Assembly: GCF_009760915.1 (NCBI RefSeq)
Contig: NZ_VIDQ01000069.1
Coordinates: 1 to 40,379, forward strand
DNA from: Azohydromonas aeria
GTDB lineage: Bacteria > Pseudomonadota > Gammaproteobacteria > Burkholderiales > Burkholderiaceae_C
DNA length: 40,379 bases
Direction: 5' to 3'
The translations under genes and the position numbers were made by a program. Below the pieces are notes generated by a model. The model had not been told where the DNA came from. It saw only the letters and a program-made list of their open reading frames with translations, and did no database searches. This document shows positions 1-7,645 of the stretch, piece by piece (position 1 is the first letter of the stretch; every line of letters starts with the position of its first letter).

Positions 1-354
1 GTGGCGGCCCCGCCCGCGCCCCCGGCGCCGCCCGCACCGCCGGCCCCGCCCGCGGCGCCGCCGCAACCCAAGACGATCGCCATCAGCGCCGTGCAGTACG
101 CCACGCCGCCGGTGCTGAACTACCCCGCCGCGGCGCGCCGCGCCGGCGAGTCCGGCAAGGCCAGCGTGCGCGTGCTGGTCGATGCCCGCGGCCTGCCGCA
201 GCAGACGCAGCTGGTGCGCTCCACCGGCTTCGCGCGCCTGGACGAGGCGGCGCTGGCCACCGTGCGCGCCACCCGCTTCAAGCCGTACATGGAAAACGGC
301 CAGCCCCTGTCCTTCTGGGTGCTGATGCCGCTCGAGTTCATCCTGGAGGAATAA
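1..354 (+). CDS. tonB: TonB C-terminal domain (5' end outside window)
   Basis: TonB transduces proton-motive-force energy from ExbB-ExbD to outer-membrane receptors. The window begins inside the gene. The first ~20 codons read as a Pro/Ala repeat (PPAPPAPP type), the usual periplasm-spanning linker, so the N-terminal membrane anchor lies upstream. The remaining ~95 residues match the TonB C-terminal fold: the segment with YPAAARRAGESGKASVRVLV, then LDEAALATVRATRFKP, then a final strand ending PLEFILEE. The stop is at 352-354 and exbB starts 4 nt later, with its ribosome-binding site inside the tonB 3' end. The GTG at position 1 is an in-frame valine codon at the window edge and should not be taken as the start. 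The family assignment is firm; the full length is unknown. Confidence 0.88.
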   Translation: MAAPPAPPAPPAPPAPPAAPPQPKTIAISAVQYATPPVLNYPAAARRAGESGKASVRVLVDARGLPQQTQLVRSTGFARLDEAALATVRATRFKPYMENGQPLSFWVLMPLEFILEE

Positions 355-357
355 GTC

Positions 358-1119
358 GTGACCGACCCCCAAACCGCCACGGGCTTTGCCCATTTCCTGG
401 CCCAGAGCGACGCCGTCGGCAAGGGGCTGCTGCTGATCCTGGTCGCCATGTCGGTGCTGTCTTGGGCGCTGATCGCCATCAAAGGCATCACGCACATGCT
501 GCGCAAGCGCCACAGCGAGCATTTCCTGAGGTTCTTCTGGGACGCCCGCTCGCTGGAGGAGGTGGGCAACGAGATCACCACCCACGGCGCGCGCGACCCG
601 TTCTCGCACCTGACGGCGCATGCCATGCACGCGCAGTCGCACCATGCCAAGTACGGCGCGGCCAAGCTCAGCGAGGCCGGCACGGCGCAGGACTTCGTGA
701 CCCGCACCATCAAGAAGGTGCTCGACGAGGAGACCACGCGGCTGGAGAACGGCCTGACCGCGCTGGCCACCGTCGGCGCCACGGCCCCGTTCGTGGGCCT
801 GTTCGGCACGGTGTGGGGCGTCTATCACGCGCTGCTGGCCATCGGCATGAGCGGCGCGGGCACGCTCGACAAGGTCGCCGGCCCGGTGGGCGAGGCGCTG
901 ATCATGACGGGCATCGGCCTGGCCGTGGCGATCCCCGCGGTGGTGGCCTACAACGCCTTCACGCGCAGCAACCGCGTGCTCAACGCCCGGCTCGACGCCT
1001 TCGCCTTCGAGCTGCTGACCTTCCTGTCCATGGGCCAGTCCATGAAGGCCGCCGCGCCGGCGGCCGACGCCGGCGCGGCCCCTTCCGGCAACGTGCGTGG
1101 CCTGCGCACGGCCGGTTGA
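358..1119 (+). CDS. exbB: ExbB proton channel subunit (MotA/TolQ/ExbB family)
   Basis: Inner-membrane subunit of the TonB-ExbB-ExbD motor. The 253-residue protein has three membrane segments at about 20-42, 140-165 and 178-200. The family hallmarks GLFGTVWGVYHAL and PVGEALIMTGIGLAVAIPAV sit in the last two. A basic cytoplasmic stretch (LRKRHSEHF) follows the first helix. The start is GTG at 358, with GGAGG at 345-349 at a suitable distance; no ATG gives a better start. It lies between tonB and exbD in one transcription unit. MotA/TolQ relatives are possible in principle, but the tonB and exbD neighbours settle ExbB. Confidence 0.95.
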   Translation: MTDPQTATGFAHFLAQSDAVGKGLLLILVAMSVLSWALIAIKGITHMLRKRHSEHFLRFFWDARSLEEVGNEITTHGARDPFSHLTAHAMHAQSHHAKYGAAKLSEAGTAQDFVTRTIKKVLDEETTRLENGLTALATVGATAPFVGLFGTVWGVYHALLAIGMSGAGTLDKVAGPVGEALIMTGIGLAVAIPAVVAYNAFTRSNRVLNARLDAFAFELLTFLSMGQSMKAAAPAADAGAAPSGNVRGLRTAG

Positions 1120-1159
1120 CGGCGCAACCGACGACACCCATTCCACGGAGCCCCCAGCC

Positions 1160-1579
1160 ATGGCCTTCGCCAGCTTCGACCGCAAGTCCACCGCCGCGCC
1201 GGTGTCCGACATCAACATGGTGCCGCTCATCGACGTGATGCTGGTGCTGCTGGTGATCTTCATCGTCACCGCGCCGCTGCTCACCCACGCCGTGAAGCTG
1301 GACCTGCCCAAGGCCAGCAGCCAGGTCAACCAGGTCACGCCGCAGAAGGTGGAGTTCGCCATCGACGCCACCGGCCAGCGCTTCTGGAACGGCGAGGCCG
1401 TGAGCCGCGAGGACGCCGCCGCGCGCTTCGCCGCCGAGGGCGCCAGGGACCCGCAGCCCGAGGTGCACCTGCGCGCCGACCAGGCCGTGGCCTACCGATT
1501 CGTGGCCGAGACGCTGGCCGACGCGGCCAAGGCCGGGCTGACCAAGGTCGGCTTCGTCAGCACGCCCGACACGCCCTGA
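1160..1579 (+). CDS. exbD: ExbD biopolymer transport protein
   Basis: Periplasm-facing partner of ExbB that couples proton flow to TonB. The 139-residue protein has a short cytoplasmic N-terminus, one membrane helix (about 22-42, IDVMLVLLVIFIVTAPLL) and a periplasmic domain. The membrane aspartate essential in the family is present at D25 in the DINMVPLIDVMLVLL segment. ATG 1160 was chosen because GGAG at 1147-1150 precedes it and the product then starts right before the conserved helix. The in-frame upstream extension to 1097 would overlap exbB and adds no conserved sequence. Third gene of the tonB-exbB-exbD unit. Confidence 0.95.
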   Translation: MAFASFDRKSTAAPVSDINMVPLIDVMLVLLVIFIVTAPLLTHAVKLDLPKASSQVNQVTPQKVEFAIDATGQRFWNGEAVSREDAAARFAAEGARDPQPEVHLRADQAVAYRFVAETLADAAKAGLTKVGFVSTPDTP

Positions 1580-1693
1580 GCTGACTTCCCCCGGCCGGGC
1601 GCCGCCGCCGCGCGCCCGCGCCCGCTTCGCTTTCCCCTCCCCGATTGAACGGGCGCCGCGCGCGCTCCGGCCGAACTCACCCTGGAGATTTGC

Positions 1694-3976
1694 ATGACCA
1701 CGAAACACGACCGCAGCGCCCTGCTGCCGCTGGGCGCCCTGGCCGCCGGATTCAGCATCGCCGGCGCCGCCATGGCGCAGGCCGAGGCGCCTGCCGCGCC
1801 CAAGGAAGGCAGCGAGGCCGTGATGCCCGCCGTGCGCGCCAAGGCCGCCGCCGAGCCCAATGGCAAGAACACGCTGCGCGCCACGACCACCACCATCGGC
1901 AAGGGTGAGCAGAAGCTGCGCGACATCCCGCAATCGGTGACCGTGATCACCGAGCGGCTCATGGACGACCGCAACCTCGACGACATCAAGAGCGTGCTGC
2001 GCAACACCGCCGGCGTGACCTTCCTGTCCGGCGAGACCGGCGAGGAAGACGTGCGGCTGCGCGGCTTCTCGCTGCAGCAGGCCGGCGACCTGTACGTGGA
2101 CGGGCTGCGCGACGCGCCGCTGTACGAGCGCGACACCTTCAACTTCGAGCGCGTCGAGGTGCTCAAGGGCTCGGCGTCGATGCTCTTCGGCCGCGGCTCC
2201 ACCGGCGGCGTGGTCAACCAGGTCAACAAGCAGCCCTTCCTCAACGACCAGCACGAGATGGAAGCCACGGTCGGCTCCGGCGACAAGAAGCGCATCACCG
2301 GCGACTTCAACTGGACCACGGGCGAAACCTCCGCGCTGCGCCTGAACGTGATGGGCGAGAAGACCGACAACTGGGGCGCCAAGGTCGAGAAGCACGGCAT
2401 CGCGCCCTCGTTCCGCTGGGGCATGGGCAGCGCCGACGAGTTCACGATCAGCTACTACCACCTGCAGTACGGCAACATCCCCAACTACAACCAGCCCCGG
2501 CTGCTGAACGAGGACGGGCGCATCCAGCTGCTGCTGCCGGCCAAGAACTTCTACGGCCTGACCTCCGACTTCAACGACGGCTCCGCCGACTACGGCACGC
2601 TTACGCACGTGCACCGCTTCGGCGACAACTCGCAGCTCAAGACCTCGCTGCGCCACGGCCGCTACGAGCGCCACCTGTGGGCCAGCGCCATCGGCTTCGC
2701 CCCGGCCGCCAGCCAGCCCGGCGGCGTGGCCGTGACGCCCGCGACGCTGAGCGACGCCACGGTGCTGCGCCGCAACTTCAAGGGCCGCGAGGGCATCAGC
2801 GACATCACCACGCTGCAAAGCGACTACAGCGGCAACTTCGAGCTGCTGGGCAAGCGCCACCAGTTGCTGACGGGCGTGGAGCTGGCCTACGACGAGGCCA
2901 AGCGCAACCAGAACGTGCCGGGCAGCTACCTGGTGCCCGGTACGGTGCCCACGGCGCCGCTGACCACGGTGGGCACGCCCAACGACGGCGCCTCCATCGA
3001 CGTCCCGGGCGCGCCCTACATGAACAAGTTCCGGGCCTCCAACATCTCGGCCTACGTGCAGGACACGATGGCCGTCACGAACGAGCTCAAGCTGCTGGCG
3101 GGCCTGCGCTTCGACCACTTCAAGGCCACGTACAACGTGCTCTCGCGCGTGACGACCGGCGGTGTCGTGAGCCTGGTGCCCAACAGCGCCGAGCGCACCG
3201 ACAACCTGTGGAGCCCGCGCGTGGGCGCCATCTTCCAGCCCAACGACTGGTCGAGCTACTACGCCTCCTTCGGCACCTCGTACAACGTGTCGGGCGACAC
3301 CTACCAGTACGCGGTGCAGGGGCCGGCCGTGGACAACAAGGACATCAACACGCCGCCGGAGAAGAGCCGCAACGTCGAGATCGGCGGCAAGTTCGACCTG
3401 TTCGACAACAACCTGTCGCTGGGCACGGCGCTGTTCTATTCGCAGAAGTACCACGAGCGCAACAACGACCCCGACAGCGCCGCCACGCAGCAGCTGCTCT
3501 CGGGCAAGCGCCACGCCGCGGGCCTGGAGCTCAACGTGGCCGGGCGCATCACGCCGGCGTGGGACGCCTACGTGTCCTACACCTGGATCCCGGAGGCGAA
3601 GATCGACGAGAGCAACGTGCAGGCCACCAACCCCAACGGCACGGTCAACAACACCCAGCGCAAGGGCGACCGCTCGGCGCTCACGCCCAAGCACAGCGCC
3701 AGCGTGTGGAGCACTTACCGCGTGCTGCCGCAGCTGCGCCTGGGCGCGGGCCTGAACTTCCGCAGCGAGCAAAGTCCGCAGAACGCGCGCCACGTCACGG
3801 CGCCGTCCTTCACCACGTTTGACGCCATGGCCGAATACACCTTCAATGACAAGCTCACGGCCAAGCTCTACGTGCTCAACCTGACCGACAAGCTCTACGC
3901 CGACTCGCTCTACGCCGGCTTCTACGCACCCGGCGCGCCGCGCACGGTGCAGCTGAGCCTGAAGGCGCGCTTCTGA
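1694..3976 (+). CDS. TonB-dependent siderophore receptor, Fiu/PiuA-like
   Basis: Outer-membrane beta-barrel that imports ferric siderophores using TonB energy. The 760-residue protein starts with a signal peptide (cleavage likely after AAMAQA, about 29). A candidate TonB-box/linker follows at about 55-70. The plug domain (about 72-175) contains IPQSVTVIT, VRLRGF, YVDGLRD, FERVEVLKGSASMLFGRGSTGGVVN. A long barrel ends in the canonical terminal Phe (VQLSLKARF). Length matches the E. coli Fiu/catecholate receptor class. The start ATG 1694 has CTGGAGA about 6 nt upstream. The PKHD hydroxylase directly downstream is the same pairing as E. coli fiu-ybiX and Pseudomonas piuA-piuC, supporting a catecholate-type ligand. 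The actual siderophore cannot be read from the sequence. No Fur-like box was seen in the GC-rich 114-bp gap upstream. Confidence 0.9.
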   Translation: MTTKHDRSALLPLGALAAGFSIAGAAMAQAEAPAAPKEGSEAVMPAVRAKAAAEPNGKNTLRATTTTIGKGEQKLRDIPQSVTVITERLMDDRNLDDIKSVLRNTAGVTFLSGETGEEDVRLRGFSLQQAGDLYVDGLRDAPLYERDTFNFERVEVLKGSASMLFGRGSTGGVVNQVNKQPFLNDQHEMEATVGSGDKKRITGDFNWTTGETSALRLNVMGEKTDNWGAKVEKHGIAPSFRWGMGSADEFTISYYHLQYGNIPNYNQPRLLNEDGRIQLLLPAKNFYGLTSDFNDGSADYGTLTHVHRFGDNSQLKTSLRHGRYERHLWASAIGFAPAASQPGGVAVTPATLSDATVLRRNFKGREGISDITTLQSDYSGNFELLGKRHQLLTGVELAYDEAKRNQNVPGSYLVPGTVPTAPLTTVGTPNDGASIDVPGAPYMNKFRASNISAYVQDTMAVTNELKLLAGLRFDHFKATYNVLSRVTTGGVVSLVPNSAERTDNLWSPRVGAIFQPNDWSSYYASFGTSYNVSGDTYQYAVQGPAVDNKDINTPPEKSRNVEIGGKFDLFDNNLSLGTALFYSQKYHERNNDPDSAATQQLLSGKRHAAGLELNVAGRITPAWDAYVSYTWIPEAKIDESNVQATNPNGTVNNTQRKGDRSALTPKHSASVWSTYRVLPQLRLGAGLNFRSEQSPQNARHVTAPSFTTFDAMAEYTFNDKLTAKLYVLNLTDKLYADSLYAGFYAPGAPRTVQLSLKARF

Positions 3977-4009
3977 GCCGGAGCCCGCCGCACACTCCGA
4001 GGCCCTGAC

Positions 4010-4693
4010 ATGCTGATCCACCTTCGCAACGTGCTCTCGGCCGAGGACGTGCGGCGCGCGCGCGCGCTGCTCGACGGCGCTGACTGGCGCGACGGCCGCG
4101 CCACCGCCGGGGCGCAAGCCCTGGCGAGCAAGAACAACCAGCAGCTGCCCCAGGGCGGCGAGGCCTCGCGCGCGCTGCAGGCGCTGGTGCTGGGCGCGCT
4201 GGAGCGCCACGCGCTGTTCTTCTCCGCCGCGCTGCCCAAGAAGATCTTCAACCCGCTCTTCAACCGCTACGGCGGCGAGACGAACTTCTACGGCCAGCAC
4301 GTGGACAACGCCGTGATGCACTCGCGCGCCAGCGGCCAGCGCGTGCGCTCGGACGTGAGCTGCACCATCTTCCTGGCCGAGCCCGAGGAGTACGACGGCG
4401 GCGAGCTGGTGATCGACGACACCTACGGCAGCCGCAAGGTGAAACTGCCCGCCGGCGACGCGGTGCTCTACCCCAGCACCAGCGTGCACGGCGTGGCGCC
4501 GGTGACGCGCGGCCACCGGCTGGCGAGCTTCTTCTGGGTCGAGAGCATGGTGCGCAGCGACGAGCAGCGCCGGCTGCTGTTTGACCTGGACATGGCACTC
4601 ATGCGGCTGCGCCAGCGCGAGGGCGAGACACCCGAGGCCGTGGCGCTCACGGGCACGTACCACAACCTGCTGCGCATGTGGGCCGACACCTGA
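4010..4693 (+). CDS. PKHD-type Fe(II)/2-oxoglutarate hydroxylase (YbiX/PiuC family)
   Basis: Predicted cytoplasmic non-haem iron dioxygenase of the prolyl-4-hydroxylase-like superfamily. Length is 227 residues, as in YbiX. The metal triad is visible: H97 and D99 in GQHVDNAV, and H160 in STSVHGVAP. R170 (GHRLASFFW) is positioned to bind 2-oxoglutarate. A conserved YDGGELVI strand lies at about 128-135. It sits 33 nt after the receptor stop, so probably one transcript with it. Members of this family are found next to TonB siderophore receptors and are iron-regulated. The substrate is not established here and could be a siderophore or a peptide. The ATG start gives the expected family N-terminus (MLIHLRNVLS). 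Confidence 0.93.
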   Translation: MLIHLRNVLSAEDVRRARALLDGADWRDGRATAGAQALASKNNQQLPQGGEASRALQALVLGALERHALFFSAALPKKIFNPLFNRYGGETNFYGQHVDNAVMHSRASGQRVRSDVSCTIFLAEPEEYDGGELVIDDTYGSRKVKLPAGDAVLYPSTSVHGVAPVTRGHRLASFFWVESMVRSDEQRRLLFDLDMALMRLRQREGETPEAVALTGTYHNLLRMWADT

Positions 4694-4703
4694 GGCCGCG
4701 CTG

Positions 4704-5798
4704 ATGGACGCCGCTGCCCGCATCCCGGCCGGCATCGCCGCGGCCACCGACTACGAGCCGCATGCGCGCGAGCGCATGGACCCGGCGGCCTGGGCCTACC
4801 TGTGCGGCGGCGCGGGCGACGAGATCACGCTGCGCGCCAACCGCGAGGCCTGGGACGCGCTGCGGCTGCTGCCGCGCGTGCTGCGGCCGCTTGCCGGCGG
4901 CAGCGCCGACGTCGAGCTGCTGGGCCGGCGCTGGGCCAGCCCGCTGCTGGTGGCGCCCATGGCGCACCAGCGCCTGGCGCATCCCGACGGCGAGGCCGCC
5001 ACCGCGCTGGCCGCCGCGGCGCAGGGCGCCGGCATGGTGCTCAGCGCCCAGGCCAGCCAGCGCCTGGAGGACGTGGCCGCGCTGGTGCGCGACGAGCCCG
5101 GGCGCGGGCCGCTGTGGTTCCAGCTCTACCTGCAGCGCGAGCGCGCCCACACGCTGGAACTCGTCCGGCGCGCCGAGGCCGCCGGCTTCGAGGCGCTGGT
5201 GCTCACGGTGGACGCGCCCACGTCCGGCGCGCGCGACCGCGAGCGCCGCGCGAACTTCTCATTGCCGCCGGGAATCCGGGCGGTGAACCTGCGGCCGCAG
5301 CCGCCGCTGCCCGACGGGGCGGACTTCTTCGAGCAGGTCGTCGCGCAGGCACCGACCTGGGACGACGTGGCCTGGCTGCGCTCGGCCGCGACGCTGCCGC
5401 TGCTGCTCAAGGGCGTGCTGCACCCGGCCGACGCGCGCGAGGCGCTGGCGCAGGGCGCGGCGGGGCTGATCGTCTCCAACCACGGCGGGCGCACGCTCGA
5501 TACCGCCGTGAGCACCGCGCGCGCGCTGCCGCGCATCGCCGACACCCTGGGCGGCGCGCTGCCGCTGCTGGTGGACGGCGGCATGCGCCGCGGCACCGAC
5601 GTGCTCAAGGCCCTGGCGCTGGGCGCGCAAGCCGTGCTGCTGGGCCGCCCGGTGCTGCACGCCCTGGCCACGGCCGGCGCGCTGGGCGTGGCGCACGTGC
5701 TGCGCCTGGTGCGCGACGAGCTCGAGATCGCCATGGCGCTGTGCGGCTGCCGCACGCTGGCCGACATCGGGCCCGAACTGATCGATGGCGACTCCTGA
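4704..5798 (+). CDS. FMN-dependent alpha-hydroxy-acid oxidase/dehydrogenase
   Basis: Member of the glycolate oxidase/lactate dehydrogenase (LldD) flavoprotein family, which oxidises an alpha-hydroxy acid to a keto acid on FMN in a TIM barrel. It has 364 residues. Family residues are visible: Y32 (AYLCGGAGDE), Y142 (FQLYLQ), D170 (LTVDAP), K236 (LLKGVL), H260 and R263 (SNHGGR), and the FMN phosphate site VDGGMRRGTDVLKALALGA (290-308). ATG 4704 follows the hydroxylase stop by 10 nt, with GAGG at 4692-4695. An open frame back to 4581 overlaps the hydroxylase and is not conserved. Its place directly behind a siderophore receptor and a hydroxylase suggests a role tied to the imported ligand rather than plain lactate use, which is an inference. 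The hydroxy acid substrate is not known. Confidence 0.9.
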   Translation: MDAAARIPAGIAAATDYEPHARERMDPAAWAYLCGGAGDEITLRANREAWDALRLLPRVLRPLAGGSADVELLGRRWASPLLVAPMAHQRLAHPDGEAATALAAAAQGAGMVLSAQASQRLEDVAALVRDEPGRGPLWFQLYLQRERAHTLELVRRAEAAGFEALVLTVDAPTSGARDRERRANFSLPPGIRAVNLRPQPPLPDGADFFEQVVAQAPTWDDVAWLRSAATLPLLLKGVLHPADAREALAQGAAGLIVSNHGGRTLDTAVSTARALPRIADTLGGALPLLVDGGMRRGTDVLKALALGAQAVLLGRPVLHALATAGALGVAHVLRLVRDELEIAMALCGCRTLADIGPELIDGDS

Positions 5799-6141
5799 GG
5801 GCCGTGCCGCGCGGGCCGCAACCGCGCTGCGGATGCCCGGATCGCACCCGTGATGGCACCCGTGAAGGGCGCGTCGCGGCTTGACTCCGGCCCTGCTGGC
5901 ACACGCCACGGTGGCGCCGCGCGGCCGTTTTCGGCGCAACCAGGCCACGAAATGCCGGCCATGGTGTTGCGCAAGGCGCCATGAAACCGGTTTCCCAGAG
6001 GGAAAAAGCTTGAGCTTGGCTTCTCACTCCCCTGGGGGCGCAGTACCATTTGCCACGCAGGGTGCCGCAGAGAAAAGAGGGTTCACGCAGCCTTCGCCCC
6101 ACCCGGCGCATCAAACTCAGTAATTGATGGAGAGAATTCCA
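5799..6141. other. 343-bp intergenic region upstream of the SWIB gene
   Basis: No convincing gene. It contains a 12-bp-period direct repeat (GCACCCGTGA at 5844 and 5856) and a pair of overlapping palindromes at 5983-6005 listed separately. TTG-like and TACCAT-like hexamers at 6010-6049 are not at standard spacing, so no promoter is called. The 5' part contains no obvious terminator for the oxidase gene. Confidence 0.6.
5983..6005. repeat. Two overlapping palindromes upstream of the SWIB gene
   Basis: GAAACCGGTTTC (5983-5994) is a perfect 12-bp palindrome. Its right half is reused by a second inverted repeat, TTTCCC-AGA-GGGAAA (5991-6005). The two foldings are mutually exclusive. They could be an operator or the stem of a transcript; neither is followed by a T-run. 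Confidence 0.5.
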
Positions 6142-6489
6142 ATGGCAACTGCAAAGAAAGCTGCGTCCACGACGGCCGCGGCCAAGAAGGCTCCGGCCGC
6201 CAAGAAGGCTGCATCGGCGGCCAAGAGCGACGATGGCGGCAAGCGCCCCAACGCCGCGTTCATGAAGGAGATGACGCCCAGCGCGCAGCTGGCCGCCGTC
6301 ATCGGCGACAAGCCCATGCCGCGCACCGAGGTCACCAAGAAGGTGTGGGACTACATCAAGGCCAACAAGCTCCAGGATGAGTCCAACAAGCGCATGATCA
6401 ACGCCGACGCCAAGCTCAAGGACATCTTCAAGAAGCCCCAGGTGTCGATGTTCGAGATGACCAAGCTCATCAACGAGCACCTCAAGTGA
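6142..6489 (+). CDS. SWIB/MDM2-domain protein with Ala/Lys-rich tail
   Basis: The 115-residue protein has two parts. Residues 1-35 are an alanine/lysine repeat (AAKKAPAAKKAASAAK) resembling histone H1 and the Lys-rich tails of bacterial nucleoid proteins. Residues about 38-115 form a SWIB domain (MTPSAQLAAVIGDKPMPRTE, KKVWDYIKANKLQDESNKRMI, DAKLKDIFKKPQVSMFEMTKLI). Eukaryotic SWIB domains occur in chromatin remodelling complexes; bacterial forms are presumed nucleoid-associated, but their role is not settled. ATG 6142 is preceded by GGAGAGA at 6129-6135, which decides the start over the in-frame ATG at 6127. It is a single-gene unit ended by a strong terminator at 6544-6568. Confidence 0.9.
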   Translation: MATAKKAASTTAAAKKAPAAKKAASAAKSDDGGKRPNAAFMKEMTPSAQLAAVIGDKPMPRTEVTKKVWDYIKANKLQDESNKRMINADAKLKDIFKKPQVSMFEMTKLINEHLK

Positions 6490-6543
6490 TCCAGTGAGGC
6501 TCCATCCCGGACGTGCCCCGCACGGTTCGGGTCCCTTGCGAGA

Positions 6544-6568
6544 AGCCGGCCCCAGCGCCGGCTTTTTT
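6544..6568 (+). terminator. Rho-independent terminator after the SWIB gene
   Basis: Stem AGCCGGC (6544-6550) pairs with GCCGGCT (6557-6563) around a 6-nt loop and runs into six T residues (6563-6568). It lies 55 nt after the stop codon. Confidence 0.9.
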
Positions 6569-6602
6569 CATGCGCGCCCGAGACGCGTTCTTGCGGCTCC
6601 AC

Positions 6603-6619
6603 ATGAGAACGATTCGCAT
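6603..6619 (+). promoter_or_regulatory. Fur-box-like palindrome
   Basis: ATGAGAACGATTCGCAT is a near-perfect inverted repeat (ATGaGAA / TTCgCAT) and fits the GAGAAnnATTCnCAT pattern of Fur operators. It lies 55-71 bp upstream of the PepSY-like gene, where it could cover a promoter; a weak TAGGCT -10 candidate is at 6628-6633. It implies iron repression of the downstream genes. Confidence 0.65.
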
Positions 6620-6673
6620 TGCTGTGCTAGGCTCGCGCGTTGTCCGTTCTCATCCGACCGAGGGAAAGCCGCC

Positions 6674-6955
6674 ATGAAGCCGTCCGTTCTCGCCGCCGCC
6701 GCGCTGGGCCTTGCCGCCACGCTGGCTTCCGGCGCCGCCTTTGCCAAGGCCAACTGCAAGGCCTATCCGAAAGAGGAGTGGCTCAAGGAAGACGCCGCCC
6801 GCGCCCGCATCGAGGCCCAAGGTTACAAGATCAACAAGTTCAAGGTGGACGGCAATTGCTACGAGATCTACGGCCGTGCCCCGGACGGCCGCAAGGTCGA
6901 GATCTACTACGACGCCAAGACGCTGACCCCGGTCAAGACCGAGTACGGTGACTGA
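6674..6955 (+). CDS. Small periplasmic PepSY-like protein
   Basis: A 93-residue exported protein. Residues 1-24 are a typical signal peptide ending GAAFAKA. The mature part (AYPKEEWLKEDAARARIEAQGYKINKFKVDGNCYEIYGRAPDGRKVEIYYDAKTLTPVKTE) has the helix-strand-strand pattern of PepSY domains: the W-x-x-E-x-A-x-x-I start, GYKI, then YEIYGRAPDGRKVEIYYDAKT. Two cysteines (mature region, KANCKAY and DGNCYEI) could form a disulfide. The gene is directly followed by cytochrome b561 with an 8-nt overlap, a common PepSY/b561 pairing. A Fur-like box precedes it. A role helping the cytochrome, or ligand binding in the periplasm, is a guess. Confidence 0.8.
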   Translation: MKPSVLAAAALGLAATLASGAAFAKANCKAYPKEEWLKEDAARARIEAQGYKINKFKVDGNCYEIYGRAPDGRKVEIYYDAKTLTPVKTEYGD

Positions 6956-7526
6956 TTCGGCGGCCCGCCGGGACGGCGCCGCGGCCGGCGCGGTCGAGGT
7001 TTCGTGCGCAACCGCCCCGGTGCGCGTGTGGGACGCGCTGGTGCGCCTGGCGCACTGGACGCTGGCCGCCACGGTGGCCTTCGACCTCGTGCGCGACGAC
7101 GGCGACCGGCTGCACCGCATCGTGGGCTACGTGGGCGCCGGCGCGATGGTGGTGCGGCTGCTGTGGGCGCTGGTGGCCCGCAACCACGCCCGCCTCGCCG
7201 AGTTGAAACCTTCGCTCCAGGGCACGCGCGCCTACCTGCGCGCCGGCGCGCCGCGCCACGTCGGGCACGACCCGCTGGGGCTGTGGATGGTGTGGCTGAT
7301 CTGGGCGCTGGTGCTGGGCCTGGGCGTCACGGGCTGGATCAGCCGGCTCGACGCCTTCTGGGGCGAGGACTGGCCCATCGACATCCACGCCTGGATGGCC
7401 GACGCGCTGCTCGCGTGCGTGCTGGTGCACTTGCTGGGCGTGCTGGGCATGAGCTGGCACTGGCGCGAGAACCTGCCGGCCTCGATGCTCACCGGCCGCA
7501 AGCGCGGCGGCGACGCCCGGCGCTGA
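6948..7526 (+). CDS. Cytochrome b561-family membrane protein
   Basis: Four-helix di-haem membrane cytochrome of the b561/Ni-hydrogenase CytB-like family, 192 residues. Candidate haem ligands are H36 (RLAHWTL), H56 (DRLHRIVGY), H147 (IDIHAWM) and H161 (VLVHLLG). Helices lie at about 28-46, 58-77, 110-132 and 148-169. The start is GTG 6948, overlapping the PepSY-like gene by 8 nt, so translation is probably coupled. These proteins move electrons between the quinone pool and periplasmic or cytoplasmic acceptors. Behind a Fur-like box, a ferric reductase-type role is plausible but not shown. Confidence 0.88.
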   Translation: MTDSAARRDGAAAGAVEVSCATAPVRVWDALVRLAHWTLAATVAFDLVRDDGDRLHRIVGYVGAGAMVVRLLWALVARNHARLAELKPSLQGTRAYLRAGAPRHVGHDPLGLWMVWLIWALVLGLGVTGWISRLDAFWGEDWPIDIHAWMADALLACVLVHLLGVLGMSWHWRENLPASMLTGRKRGGDARR

Positions 7527-7645
7527 GCCCCTTTCCGGCCTTCTTTCCCATTCCTTGCGACGCCTCGAGCGCCGCTGCCCGGCCCCGGCCGGGGCGGCGG
7601 GCATGATGCGCGCCTTCGCAACCCGTTTCCTGGCAGTACCTCCCC

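Noticed and set aside
980..4747. A 1255-codon open frame on the - strand and many other long frames opposite real genes
   Set aside because: It lies opposite exbB, exbD, the siderophore receptor and the hydroxylase. Its composition (Arg/Ala/Val/His/Gly-rich, no domains) is the usual antisense effect of high-GC codon bias.
5881..6123. 80-codon open frame upstream of the SWIB gene
   Set aside because: Starts with TTG, has no ribosome site or motif, and crosses the palindromic leader region.
7582..7595. GC palindrome GCCCCGGCCGGGGC before bacterioferritin
   Set aside because: Could be a hairpin, but such runs arise easily at this base composition; no T-run, and no promoter nearby to give it meaning.
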